Shown: positions 36,005-43,915, numbered from the stretch's first letter. The stretch: 64,000 nucleotides of DNA from Rhizobacter koreensis (GCF_013366375.1 NZ_JABWMJ010000008.1:237544-301543); one strand, 5' to 3'. A program made the numbers and translations. Notes: generated by a model from the sequence alone, not told the origin.

Positions 36005-37315
36005 ATGGCACTCATCGTTCACAAGTACGGCGGAACGTCGATGGGCTCGACCGAGCGCATTCGCAACGTCGCCAAGCGGGTCGCCAAGTGGGTGCGGGCA
36101 GGCCACCAGATGGTCGTCGTGCCTTCTGCGATGAGCGGCGAGACCAACCGGCTGCTCGGCTTGGCCCGCGAACTGCAGCCGGCGGCGACCACCTCCGAAC
36201 TGCTGCGCGAGCTCGACATGATCGCGTCGACCGGCGAGCAGGTCTCGGTCGGCCTGCTGGCGATCGCCCTGCAGGCCGAAGGCGTTCCGGCGGTGAGCTA
36301 CACCGGCTGGCAGGTGCCGATCTCGACGGACGCCTCGTACACCAAGGCGCGCATCCAGCACATCGACGACAGCCGCGTGCGGGCCGACCTCGACGCGGGC
36401 AAGGTGGTCGTGATCACGGGCTTTCAGGGCGCCGATGCGCAGGGCCACGTGACGACGCTCGGCCGCGGCGGCTCCGACACCTCGGCGGTCGCGATCGCCG
36501 CGGCGCTGAAGGCCGCCGAGTGCCTCATCTACACCGACGTCGACGGCGTCTACACCACCGACCCGCGCATCGTCGCCGACGCGCGCCGGCTCAGCACCGT
36601 GAGCTTCGAGGAGATGCTCGAGATGGCGAGCCTCGGCTCGAAAGTGCTGCAGATCCGCTCGGTCGAGTTCGCCGGCAAGTACCGCGTGCCGCTGCGCGTG
36701 CTGTCGAGCTTCACGCCGTGGGACATCGACATCGACGAGGAATCCCGCTCCGGAACGCTGATCACCTTCGAGGAAGACGAGAACATGGAACAAGCCGTTG
36801 TGTCGGGAATTGCGTTCAACCGCGACGAGGCCAAGATCAGCCTGCTCGGCGTGACCGACAAGCCGGGCATCGCCCACCTGATCCTGGGGCCGGTGGCCGA
36901 GGCCAACATCGACGTCGACGTGATCATCCAGAACGTGTCGCACGACGGCAAGACCGACTTCTCGTTCACCGTGCACCGCAACGAGTTCGCACGCACGATG
37001 GACCTGCTCAAGACGAGGGTGCTGCCGCAGGTCGGCGCCAGCGGCCTCGTCGGCGACGACCGCATCTGCAAGGTGTCGATCGTCGGCATCGGCATGCGCT
37101 CGCACGTCGGCGTCGCGAGCCGCATGTTCAGCGTGCTCAGCAACGAGGGCATCAACATCCAGATGATCACGACTAGCGAGATCAAGACCAGCGTCGTGAT
37201 CGACGAGAAGTACATGGAGCTCGCCGTGCGCGCCCTGCACAAGGCCTTCGAGCTCGACCAGCCCCCGGCACGCACCGAAGGCGCGGCCGCCGGAATCGGC
37301 TCGCAGGCAAGCTAG
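36005..37315 (+). CDS. lysC: Aspartate kinase
   Basis: 436 residues. KYGGTSMG at the N-terminus binds ATP; two ACT domains follow from about residue 265 (VSGIAFNRDEAKISLLGVTD and ICKVSIVGIGMRSHVGVASR), so feedback control by lysine or threonine is expected. It catalyses the first step of the aspartate family pathway. It lies 15 bp upstream of the tRNA-Ser gene. Confidence 0.97.
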   Translation: MALIVHKYGGTSMGSTERIRNVAKRVAKWVRAGHQMVVVPSAMSGETNRLLGLARELQPAATTSELLRELDMIASTGEQVSVGLLAIALQAEGVPAVSYTGWQVPISTDASYTKARIQHIDDSRVRADLDAGKVVVITGFQGADAQGHVTTLGRGGSDTSAVAIAAALKAAECLIYTDVDGVYTTDPRIVADARRLSTVSFEEMLEMASLGSKVLQIRSVEFAGKYRVPLRVLSSFTPWDIDIDEESRSGTLITFEEDENMEQAVVSGIAFNRDEAKISLLGVTDKPGIAHLILGPVAEANIDVDVIIQNVSHDGKTDFSFTVHRNEFARTMDLLKTRVLPQVGASGLVGDDRICKVSIVGIGMRSHVGVASRMFSVLSNEGINIQMITTSEIKTSVVIDEKYMELAVRALHKAFELDQPPARTEGAAAGIGSQAS

Positions 37316-37330
37316 AATCGCGTCTTCCGC

Positions 37331-37423
37331 GGAGCTGTGACCGAGTGGCCGAAGGTGCTCCCCTGCTAAGGGAGTAGGTGGGCAAAACCTGCCTCGAGGG
37401 TTCGAATCCCTCCGGCTCCGCCA
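37331..37423 (+). tRNA. tRNA-Ser (anticodon GCU)
   Basis: 93 nt including an encoded CCA. The acceptor stem GGAGCTG pairs with CGGCTCC; anticodon arm CTCCC-CTGCTAA-GGGAG with GCT at 37365-37367; long variable arm GTAGGTGGGCAAAACCTGCCTC, which marks a class II tRNA; T-loop GGTTCGAATCC. Its last 14 bases are the integration target of element 2. Confidence 0.97.
37410..37423. other. attL of element 2 (tRNA 3' end)
   Basis: CTCCGGCTCCGCCA forms the 3' end of tRNA-Ser and is repeated exactly at 51104-51117, just before a terminator and another integrase. This is the direct repeat expected after site-specific integration. Confidence 0.75.
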
Positions 37424-37440
37424 GGATACTCCCCCGCTAA

Positions 37441-37545
37441 CGTGCAGCACAGTGCAGTTAGCGTGCAGGCGGAGAAGTCCTAAGTAGTTGATTTGACTAC
37501 GCTTTTCTCCTGATCGACACTGACCTTAGTGCACGCAACGTGCAA
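37441..37545. repeat. Helically phased CGTGCA-type repeats, candidate integrase arm sites
   Basis: CGTGCAG 37441, AGTGCAG 37451, CGTGCAG 37462, AGTGCAC 37528 and CGTGCAA 37539. Spacing of 10-11 bp within each cluster places them on one face of the helix, between the attachment site and the integrase gene. Confidence 0.55.
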
Positions 37546-37616
37546 CAAGGCTCCAGCAGAACTCCGCCTGTTTCTGGCGGACTGGCTGGCGGACAGAACG
37601 TCGACAGAGGATCGCG

Positions 37617-38912
37617 ATGGCTCGAATCCAAGCGGCTGCAAAGCTCCATCAGCTAACCACGCGCGAGGTGCTCGCGGCCGGTGACGGCGACCTCACGGAC
37701 GGCGGTGGACTGCTGCTTCGAGTGCGCGATGCGTCCGCGTCTTGGGTGTTCCGATTCACGGCTGCAAGCGGTCGCCGGCCCGAGATGGGACTCGGCGCCG
37801 CGCACCGCGGCAGCGCCAAGCAAGCCGGCGAGAGCCTCACCACCGCCCGAAGCCAGGCGCATGCCGCGCGCGAGCTCCTGCGGCAGGGCATCGACCCCAT
37901 TGACGAGCGCGACGGCCGGCGCGAGGCCGCCCGGCGCGCGGTCGAGGAAGCGAAGGCAGAGCAACAGCGGCAGCACCTGACCCTTGCACGGGCAGCTCGC
38001 GGGTATCACGAGCGAGTGATCGAGCCGACGCGCACCACGAAGCACGCTGCGCAGTGGATCGCCTCGCTCGAGCACCATGTTCCGGAGGCGCTCTGGCACG
38101 CACCGATAGCCTCGATTGAGGCTCCCGCGCTCTTGGCGGGGCTCTCCACCGTTCGTTCCCTTGCAGACCCCCGCGAGCGCGTACCCGAGACCCTGCAGAG
38201 AGTTCGGCAGCGCCTCGACTCCGTGTTCGAGGACGCGATCTTCCACGGGCACTGCACCACGAACCCTGCCGCGGCCATCCGTCGCAAGATGCGCGAAGCC
38301 ATGCCGCGCGGCGACGCGGGCCAGCTCAAGGCGCTCCCGTATCGAGAGGCGCCGGCGCTGATGGAGAGACTGCGCCAAGCGGAAGGCATCGCCGCGAGGT
38401 GCCTCGAGTTCGCGGTGCTCACCGCCAGCCGCACGAGCGAGGCACTGCTCGCGACTTGGGCCGAGTTCGACCTCAACGGTGCGCTGTGGGTCATCCCCAA
38501 GGACCGCATGAAGGCGAAGGAGGAGCACACGGTGCACCTGTCGCCCGCGGCGCTCGCAGTGCTGCAGGGGCAGCGTGGGCTCGATCCGCGGTACGTGTTC
38601 CCGTCGCCGATGCTTGCCGACCGGCCCATGTCGAACATGGCGATGCTGACCGTGCTCGATCGCCTCGGCATGCGCGATCGCACGACGGTGCACGGGCTGT
38701 GTCGCGCGACCTTCTCGACGTGGGCAAACGAGACCGGCGCAGCCCGGCCCGACGTCATCGAGGCTTGCCTCGCGCACGAGGAGAAGAACCGCGTCCGCGC
38801 GGCCTACAACCGCGCGCAGTTCAATGAGGAGCGGCGAGCGCTGCTCGAGGCGTGGGCTGGGTTCCTTGCGCAGCCCTACGCATCCAACATCGTGCCGTTG
38901 CGCGCTGCGTGA
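37617..38912 (+). CDS. int: Tyrosine recombinase/integrase of element 2 (DUF4102 family)
   Basis: 431 residues. The N-terminal arm-binding domain has LTDGGGLLLRVRDASASWVF. The catalytic set is R272 (TASRTSEALL), H359 and R363 (HGLCR, one residue longer than the common HGFR), H387 (LAHEE) and Y397 (AAYNRAQF). It lies 194 bp from the tRNA-Ser end, the standard place for an integrase using that tRNA. It is only distantly similar to the element 1 integrase. Confidence 0.93.
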   Translation: MARIQAAAKLHQLTTREVLAAGDGDLTDGGGLLLRVRDASASWVFRFTAASGRRPEMGLGAAHRGSAKQAGESLTTARSQAHAARELLRQGIDPIDERDGRREAARRAVEEAKAEQQRQHLTLARAARGYHERVIEPTRTTKHAAQWIASLEHHVPEALWHAPIASIEAPALLAGLSTVRSLADPRERVPETLQRVRQRLDSVFEDAIFHGHCTTNPAAAIRRKMREAMPRGDAGQLKALPYREAPALMERLRQAEGIAARCLEFAVLTASRTSEALLATWAEFDLNGALWVIPKDRMKAKEEHTVHLSPAALAVLQGQRGLDPRYVFPSPMLADRPMSNMAMLTVLDRLGMRDRTTVHGLCRATFSTWANETGAARPDVIEACLAHEEKNRVRAAYNRAQFNEERRALLEAWAGFLAQPYASNIVPLRAA

Positions 38913-39076
38913 CGAGCGCGCACGGCGGACGCGGCATCCGCCAAGAGCTAGGGGATGATCGTTCGCGACGCCCATTCAGTCCGCCGCCGCGTCCGCCGGC
39001 GGCGGCAACGTCATCGCTTGATAAAGAGTTACAAATATCCCTTGCGTTCACTTGAATACGTGATACTGTTCTGCGC

Positions 39077-39271
39077 ATGGAAAAGCCGAAGAACACCCAC
39101 GGTGGCGCCGGACGAGGGCAAGGGCGCAAACCCCTGCAGGACGGCGCCGAGAGCGTGATCTATCCGATTCGGCTCACTCCGGCGCAGCGCGAGAAGGTCA
39201 CGCGGCTGGGCGGGGCGCCATGGATTCGAGCGCGGATCGATAAGGCACGCGAACCAGGGGACACGAAATGA
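39077..39271 (+). CDS. Small phage-type DNA-binding protein
   Basis: 64 residues. GGAGRGQGRKPL, then YPIRLTPAQREKVTRLGGAPWIRARI, matches the small ribbon-helix-helix-like regulators found next to integrases in prophages. Overlaps the next gene by ATGA. A relatively AT-rich stretch at 39017-39070 upstream may hold its promoter. Confidence 0.65.
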   Translation: MEKPKNTHGGAGRGQGRKPLQDGAESVIYPIRLTPAQREKVTRLGGAPWIRARIDKAREPGDTK

Positions 39272-39474
39272 GAATCGGCCATCGCAAGGTCACGCTCGGC
39301 GAGCTGCTCATTGCCATGTTGGCCGTGAACCCGATCGGGTTCCTGGCGCTCAGCCAATGCGTGCAGCGCATGTCGGTCGCGACGGGCTTGCTGCTTGGCT
39401 TCGTCCTGTGGATCGTGGCGGCGCTCGGCGCGATTTGGGCGATTCGACAGAACCGGGTGCCTCAGCGGTACTGA
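39268..39474 (+). CDS. Small membrane protein with two TM segments
   Basis: 68 residues. Hydrophobic segments LGELLIAMLAVNPIGFLALS and ATGLLLGFVLWIVAALGAIW, separated by a short loop. It could be a holin-like or superinfection-exclusion protein, but nothing in the sequence decides this. Coupled to the upstream regulator by ATGA. Confidence 0.6.
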   Translation: MRIGHRKVTLGELLIAMLAVNPIGFLALSQCVQRMSVATGLLLGFVLWIVAALGAIWAIRQNRVPQRY

Positions 39475-39482
39475 GGCAAGTC

Positions 39483-39517
39483 GGGGCCGAACGATGCTGG
39501 ACACATCGAGCGGCCCC
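39483..39517 (+). promoter_or_regulatory. Nested stem-loop in intergenic gap
   Basis: GGGGCCG (39483-39489) pairs with CGGCCCC (39511-39517); inside, CGATG (39492-39496) pairs with CATCG (39504-39508). It lies 36 bases before the next start codon and has no T tract. Confidence 0.45.
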
Positions 39518-39553
39518 TAACCACCACGTGCAACTCTGAAAGGACCGCACATC

Positions 39554-39850
39554 ATGGCTTCCAAGATCGTACCTAAGGCTGAACCGGGGCATCGCGTGGA
39601 GTGGATCGCGAAGATGCTCGAAGAAATCGCCGGCGTCGCCCATCATGCGGACCGCCTGGCTTACTTCGCGGACGTGCCACCCGACGAGGCGTCGGTGGTC
39701 CTGGTCGACGCGCTGCGCAACCAGCTCTGTCGCATTGGCTGGATCGCAGAGACCTGCCTCGCTGAGTTCGAGGATGCCGACCCGATCCGGGGCACGGCTG
39801 AGGCCTGGCTCTTGTCGCCCGTGTGCCAACGGGAGGCAAGCCATGGCTGA
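39554..39850 (+). CDS. Hypothetical protein (98 aa)
   Basis: Soluble helical protein (RVEWIAKMLEEIAGVAHHAD, ALRNQLCRIGWIAETCLAEF) with a Trp- and Cys-containing C-terminal half. It resembles small phage proteins annotated only as hypothetical in Burkholderiales prophages. A GAAAGGA Shine-Dalgarno precedes ATG 39554. Ends in an overlap with the next gene. Confidence 0.6.
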   Translation: MASKIVPKAEPGHRVEWIAKMLEEIAGVAHHADRLAYFADVPPDEASVVLVDALRNQLCRIGWIAETCLAEFEDADPIRGTAEAWLLSPVCQREASHG

Positions 39851-40163
39851 GCCGCTGAACGAGCGCGAGCGCCTGCAGTGGTTCAAGCGCCACTATGGTC
39901 TGCGCGAGGCAGGTTTGGCCGCCGCGTTCGCTCATCTAGATCGTGAGGAGCGCCACCAGTTTCGCGAGCGGCTTCAGAACCCCGAGTTCGAAATGCCCGA
40001 GGCACTCGGGAGGCACAAGGCCGAGTTCCGGCGGCGCTGGTTGGATGCTCTCGAGGAGCTTGATCAGCTTGAAGCCCTGGAGCGGAAGCCGAGCGCCAAA
40101 GCGCAACGCGTTGCGAGTGAACTCCTGGCCCGCGTTATGAACGCATCAGGTGAACGCACATGA
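39843..40163 (+). CDS. Hypothetical helical protein (106 aa)
   Basis: Starts at ATG 39843, eight bases before the upstream stop. Highly charged and helical (RLQWFKRHYGLREAGLAAAF, RWLDALEELDQLEALERK). No family was recognised. The longer frame from 39645 overlaps its neighbour and is rejected. Confidence 0.6.
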   Translation: MAEPLNERERLQWFKRHYGLREAGLAAAFAHLDREERHQFRERLQNPEFEMPEALGRHKAEFRRRWLDALEELDQLEALERKPSAKAQRVASELLARVMNASGERT

Positions 40164-40797
40164 CGCCGAGCTTGGGCGCGACTGCTCCTTAGCGCGACTG
40201 ATGGTCACGAGCGTGCGTCGAAAGCCGACAGGAGGCTATCTGCGCTTCCTGGAGGCAGCGCACGCCCGGCTCGTGACCGGCGAGTCGCCCGAGAACTGGG
40301 CAGATACCCGCGACGCGATTGCCGAGCACCTCGCGGAATACCTGCGAGGCGACGCTGAGCGCGTAGAGCCTGACGTCGCAAGGGCGATGCTGGTCGCGTT
40401 CGAGCAGATGCAGGCGAAGGAGGCGTCATCGCTGTTCACGCCGTTACCCCGTCGTCGAGGGGAGAGTCCAAATCCGGCTGCGGTCAAGGCATGCCTTGAG
40501 GAGGCGGGAACGTACCTGCGCTTCTGTCTTAGTCGCCGCGGCGCTGCCTACATTGATCCGACGCCGATCGTCACTGTTCAGCGTGCGTTCGCCGTAAGCC
40601 GGCGCAACGTGTTCCGATGGAAGGAGCACGGCCGCGACTGGGCAGACGATCGCTTGCCGCACGGCATGGGTCCCGAGGAGTTTTTCGCTCACTTGCGCGC
40701 CAGGATGTTAGGCGCCAGCGTTCAGTACGTCCGCTTCGGAGGTGCCTCAAGTGGCGCCGTGCAGGCTCGGGATAGAAAACGACGCGTTGCGGGGTGA
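40150..40797 (+). CDS. Hypothetical protein with possible HTH (215 aa)
   Basis: GTG 40150 overlaps the upstream stop; ATG 40201 (VTSVRRKPTGGYLRFLEA) is a good alternative. The C-terminal half (PIVTVQRAFAVSRRNVFRWK) could form a helix-turn-helix. No family was recognised with confidence. It is the last gene before the AlpA-like gene and its leader hairpin. Confidence 0.6.
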   Translation: MNAHDAELGRDCSLARLMVTSVRRKPTGGYLRFLEAAHARLVTGESPENWADTRDAIAEHLAEYLRGDAERVEPDVARAMLVAFEQMQAKEASSLFTPLPRRRGESPNPAAVKACLEEAGTYLRFCLSRRGAAYIDPTPIVTVQRAFAVSRRNVFRWKEHGRDWADDRLPHGMGPEEFFAHLRARMLGASVQYVRFGGASSGAVQARDRKRRVAG

Positions 40798-40842
40798 CAG
40801 GCTTTGATTACGTGTCATCTCGCCAGTTAGGCCGCTGATCTT

Positions 40843-40887
40843 CACAGTCTCCCCCAGTCCCGAATTAGGGACGCCAAGGAGACTGTG
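40843..40887 (+). promoter_or_regulatory. Double stem-loop enclosing the SD of the AlpA-like gene
   Basis: Outer arms CACAGTCTCC (40843-40852) and GGAGACTGTG (40878-40887) pair perfectly over 10 bp. An inner hairpin GTCCC-GAATTA-GGGAC spans 40857-40872. The outer right arm includes the AAGGAGA Shine-Dalgarno for GTG 40890, so initiation should be blocked in the folded state. Confidence 0.65.
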
Positions 40888-40889
40888 TA

Positions 40890-41237
40890 GTGCTACAGCA
40901 GCAAGCCACGGGCAGACATGAAGTCCGCCAACTTCCCCAGGGCGGCAGCGCCGGCAGCCGGGCGCTGTCCGCCAGCGCTTCCCCCGCACCAATCCTCCTG
41001 AACGACGTTCAGGCTGCGCTCGCGCTCGGCGTGTCGGTGCGCCGCTTCCACACGCTGCGGCACGAAGCGTGGTTCCCGAAGCCCATCGTGCTCGGGCCAC
41101 GGCTGCTGCGCTGGCCGCGTGCCGAGCTCGAGGCGGCGGTCGCGGCAATGCCCCGCCAGAACGAAGCCAAGCCGGAGCCGGCCCAGCTGCTGCGCAGCCG
41201 CGTCGAGCGCGCCAAGAAGACGGGGAGGCTGTCGTGA
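40890..41237 (+). CDS. AlpA-like DNA-binding regulator of element 2
   Basis: 115 residues. After a polar N-terminal extension of about 35 residues comes ILLNDVQAALALGVSVRRFH, TLRHEAWFPKPIVLGPRLLR and WPRAELEAAVAAMP, the AlpA winged-helix pattern. The GTG start lies 7 bases behind a Shine-Dalgarno that is buried in a double hairpin. Its stop overlaps the next GTG (GTGA), heading an operon that runs to the helicase gene at 43354. Confidence 0.75.
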   Translation: MLQQQATGRHEVRQLPQGGSAGSRALSASASPAPILLNDVQAALALGVSVRRFHTLRHEAWFPKPIVLGPRLLRWPRAELEAAVAAMPRQNEAKPEPAQLLRSRVERAKKTGRLS

Positions 41238-41518
41238 ACGCCGCCGACAAGCTCCGCGAGCAGCTGATGCCCATCGCGCAGGCACTGGGCTCGGAAGGGC
41301 GGGCGCTCAGCGTTGCCGAAGGCGATGGCGGCGTTCCGGTGGTCGACGTCACCTTCGGGCTGACGCCGTTCGGCGCCCCGCGGGTGATGCGCTTCACCAG
41401 CGTCTCCAGCCTTGAGGCGCAGCTGCAGCGCTGGAACGTCCTTCCGCGGCCAGGCTACGGCACCAAGGGCGCCGAGCTCGTTCCGGTGCTGCGCAAGGTC
41501 ACGTGGGGTCGCGGATGA
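41234..41518 (+). CDS. Hypothetical protein (94 aa)
   Basis: GTG 41234 overlaps the upstream stop. Alpha/beta pattern with LSVAEGDGGVPVVDVTFGLT and PRVMRFTSVSSLEAQLQRW. It ends in an ATGA overlap with the next gene. No family was recognised. Found between the AlpA-like and primase-like genes, so a replication accessory role is possible. Confidence 0.6.
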   Translation: MNAADKLREQLMPIAQALGSEGRALSVAEGDGGVPVVDVTFGLTPFGAPRVMRFTSVSSLEAQLQRWNVLPRPGYGTKGAELVPVLRKVTWGRG

Positions 41519-41814
41519 GCCAGCTCTTCAACGCCGGCGAGCCGTTGAGCGACGCCGAGCAGCTCCTGCGACTGCGGGCGCTTCGCGACTCCCTATTCGC
41601 GAGCATGGTGCCGGATCTGCACACCGCCGCTGGCTTCGCCGATGCCGCCAAGCTGGTCGAGCGCATCCGGGCGGAGCCGGACAACTGCGGATTGATGTAC
41701 GACGCACTGGCCTCGAACCTTGAGCTCATCAAAACCGGCGCGTGGCAGCGGGCCTATGCATGGGCCGCCGCCATCGAGCAGCACCTCAGAGAGCAGGTGG
41801 CTCCGAAAGCATGA
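41515..41814 (+). CDS. Hypothetical helical protein (99 aa)
   Basis: ATG 41515 overlaps the upstream stop, and its own stop overlaps the start of the primase-like gene (ATGA). Helical throughout (SDAEQLLRLRALRDSLFASM, AFADAAKLVERIRAEP-like pattern). No family was recognised. Confidence 0.6.
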   Translation: MSQLFNAGEPLSDAEQLLRLRALRDSLFASMVPDLHTAAGFADAAKLVERIRAEPDNCGLMYDALASNLELIKTGAWQRAYAWAAAIEQHLREQVAPKA

Positions 41815-42239
41815 GCGCTGTCGACTCGCTGCTCGCGCGCCTGGACAACCCGCGGCCGAACGGCCGGGATCGCTGGCGCTGTGCGTGTCCGGTCTGCGGC
41901 GAGCGCAACCGCTCGACCCTCTCGATCGGCGTGGGCGACAACGGCTGCGTGTTGCTCAAGTGCTGGAAGGAGGGTTGCGGCCCCGAGCAGATCGCGAACG
42001 CCGTCGGGCTCGAGCTGGAAGACCTGTTTCCGCCGCGGGAGCACTCGGCTTCCCCACTGAAGAGACGCCGGCTCATCACGGCCAATCAGGCGCTGGAGCT
42101 GCTCGACGACGAGATGACGCTGATGTTCGTGTGTGGCTCCGACATGGCGCGCGGTCAGGCCCTAGACGAACCGACGCGCGAGCGCCTGATGGTCGCCGCG
42201 GCGCGGATCGGGATGCTTCGCCAGGAGGTCCGCTCGTGA
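41811..42239 (+). CDS. CHC2 zinc-finger primase-like protein, N-terminal domain only
   Basis: 142 residues. The zinc-binding pattern WRCACPVCGERNRSTLSI, then GCVLLKCWKEGCGPEQIANA, matches the zinc-binding domain of DnaG-type and P4-alpha-type primases. No TOPRIM or polymerase domain follows, so this protein alone could recognise DNA but not make primers. It lies directly upstream of a helicase gene, with which it overlaps by four bases; together they resemble a split primase-helicase. Confidence 0.75.
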   Translation: MSAVDSLLARLDNPRPNGRDRWRCACPVCGERNRSTLSIGVGDNGCVLLKCWKEGCGPEQIANAVGLELEDLFPPREHSASPLKRRRLITANQALELLDDEMTLMFVCGSDMARGQALDEPTRERLMVAAARIGMLRQEVRS

Positions 42240-43354
42240 CCGGCGGCGTGCGCGCGTACGACAGCGAGATCGCCGCCGCTGGCGGAGCGCACGCGGCGGT
42301 GCGCCGCTTTGAGCGCAAGGAGGACCGGTGCGACGACAGCGCACCCCTGGTGCGTCCCCTCTCCTACGTCTTGGCGGACGAGCTGGACGACGGCGACGAG
42401 ACGTTCGACGACGAGCTAGTCGAGGGTGTGATCGGTCGAGTCGCGATGGCGGTGCTCTACGGCGATTCCAACTCGGGCAAGACCTTCCTCGCGATCGACA
42501 TTGGCGCGGCAGTTGCGCGCGCGCAGGCCTGGATGGGCAGGAATGTCGCAGGCGGGTTGGTCGTCTACCTTGCGACCGAGGCCGCCAACTCGGTGCGCCT
42601 TCGCTTGCGTGCGTATCAGCGGTTCCACGGCGTCCGAGTCCCGGGCTTCGCCATCGTCCAGTCGCCAATCAACCTCTACGACGGCGAGGCGGACATCGTC
42701 GCCGTCCTGACGTTGATCTCCCAAATCGAGGCTCGGCTCGGCATCAAGTGCTCGCTCATCATCGGCGACACGCTCGCTCGAATCAGCGCTGGCGCCAACG
42801 AGAACAGCGGGCAGGACATGGGCGTCGTGATGCAGAACACGAGCGCCATCATCAGCGCGACCGGCGCTAGCTTTCTCTGGATCCACCACACAGGCAAGGA
42901 CCAGGCGAAGGGCATGCGCGGCTGGTCGGGCATGCGTGCAGCGATCGAGACCGAGATCGAGATCACCGCGGACGAGGCCACGGGTTCGCGCGTGGCGGAG
43001 ATCACCAAGCAGCGCGATCTGCCCGGCAAGGGAGACCGCTACGGCTTCCGACTCGAGTCCGTGATGCTCGGTAGCAACCTGTGGGGCCGCGAGCGCGGTT
43101 CGTGCGTGGTCGTGTCGACGGACGCCCCAGCAAAGCGGCAAGCAAAGCGCCAAAGCGAGATCGCTGGCGCCATCGTCGAATTCTTGAGCGCTCGCGGTAC
43201 CGGGTGCCTCAAGGGTCGCGTGGTCGAGCACTTCGCGGACCGGTACGTCAAGTCCTCCGTCTACAAGGAGATCAAGAAGATGGTCATGGACGGTCGTTTG
43301 ATCGAGGCTGGCGGAATCGTCGCATTGCCTGGCCTGCCGAGAGGTGCCGAATGA
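42236..43354 (+). CDS. RepA/RecA-type replicative helicase (AAA_25)
   Basis: 372 residues from GTG 42236. Walker A AVLYGDSNSGKTFLAIDIG, Walker B-type SLIIGDTLARIS, and WIHHTGKDQAKGMRGWSGMR with the RepA-like conserved histidines place it in the hexameric RSF1010 RepA/AAA_25 group. The C-terminus has a winged-helix-like stretch (LKGRVVEHFADRYVKSSVYK). It should unwind the element origin, perhaps at the repeats immediately downstream. Confidence 0.85.
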   Translation: MTGGVRAYDSEIAAAGGAHAAVRRFERKEDRCDDSAPLVRPLSYVLADELDDGDETFDDELVEGVIGRVAMAVLYGDSNSGKTFLAIDIGAAVARAQAWMGRNVAGGLVVYLATEAANSVRLRLRAYQRFHGVRVPGFAIVQSPINLYDGEADIVAVLTLISQIEARLGIKCSLIIGDTLARISAGANENSGQDMGVVMQNTSAIISATGASFLWIHHTGKDQAKGMRGWSGMRAAIETEIEITADEATGSRVAEITKQRDLPGKGDRYGFRLESVMLGSNLWGRERGSCVVVSTDAPAKRQAKRQSEIAGAIVEFLSARGTGCLKGRVVEHFADRYVKSSVYKEIKKMVMDGRLIEAGGIVALPGLPRGAE

Positions 43355-43443
43355 TTCCAACAGGTTCCAAGCACCAGTCGGCACTCGCGGCAGTGTTGGT
43401 GCCAATAGGTTCCACACCCTTTAGGGTGGAACCAGTTGGCATC
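43353..43443. repeat. 17-bp repeats and large inverted repeat: candidate origin of element 2
   Basis: GATTCCAACAGGTTCCA (43353-43369), GGTGCCAATAGGTTCCA (43398-43414) and, inverted, TGGAACCAGTTGGCATC (43427-43443). Copies two and three also form a hairpin through CACCC-TTT-AGGGTG. The position is just after the helicase gene. Confidence 0.55.
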
Positions 43444-43466
43444 AGCCCCATGGATGCAGTCGGCAC

Positions 43467-43700
43467 ATGAGCGCCGAACCCGCCATCACCCGGACGTGGT
43501 CCGTCGGTCGCTACACGGCGCACCTGTCCGTCGCACGACCGAAGCCGGGAGCTGTCATGTGCGCCGTGATCGAGTGGACCCCCGGCGTGCCCCGCGACTT
43601 CACCGATCGGGACTACCAAAAGTACCGCGACGGCCGCGACCGTGCTCTCTCGCAGATCGCCGCAGAGCTTGGGATCAACGTGGCGGTGGTGGAGGCCTGA
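43467..43700 (+). CDS. Small phage-type hypothetical protein (77 aa)
   Basis: Alternating strands (TWSVGRYTAHLSVARPKPGA, MCAVIEWTP) followed by a helix (RALSQIAAELGINVAVVEA). This beta-beta-alpha pattern is seen in small proteins of Burkholderiales prophages. The function is unknown. The stop overlaps the next ATG (TGATG). Confidence 0.6.
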   Translation: MSAEPAITRTWSVGRYTAHLSVARPKPGAVMCAVIEWTPGVPRDFTDRDYQKYRDGRDRALSQIAAELGINVAVVEA

Positions 43701-43915
43701 TGGACGGCTCTGGGCGTCGACAAACCCTCCTGCGCCGCAGCGCTCCGCGCGCGTTTTCGTCGGGCGCGCGCATGCGCGAGAGGCCCGAAGCCTCGCAGCC
43801 CGCGTCTGCCCGCGGCGAACCGCGTAGCCGCATGCAATGGGCGCTGATCCAGCGCGTGTGCTGGTGCGTCACGGTCGTGCTCGTCGGAGCGGTCCTCATG
43901 GGGTGGCTTCGCTGA
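43700..43915 (+). CDS. Small single-TM protein (71 aa)
   Basis: Basic N-terminal 45 residues and one hydrophobic C-terminal segment, VCWCVTVVLVGAVLMGWL. Coupled to neighbours by one-base overlaps on both sides. Could be a lysis- or exclusion-related protein; the sequence does not decide. Confidence 0.5.
   Translation: MDGSGRRQTLLRRSAPRAFSSGARMRERPEASQPASARGEPRSRMQWALIQRVCWCVTVVLVGAVLMGWLR

Noticed and set aside
34699..37176. 825-codon plus-strand frame overlapping tilS and lysC
   Set aside because: Out-of-frame shadow, very Arg/Ala-rich.
34511..37450. 979-codon minus-strand frame across tilS and lysC
   Set aside because: Antisense to two essential genes with full motifs and also runs over the tRNA; not coding.
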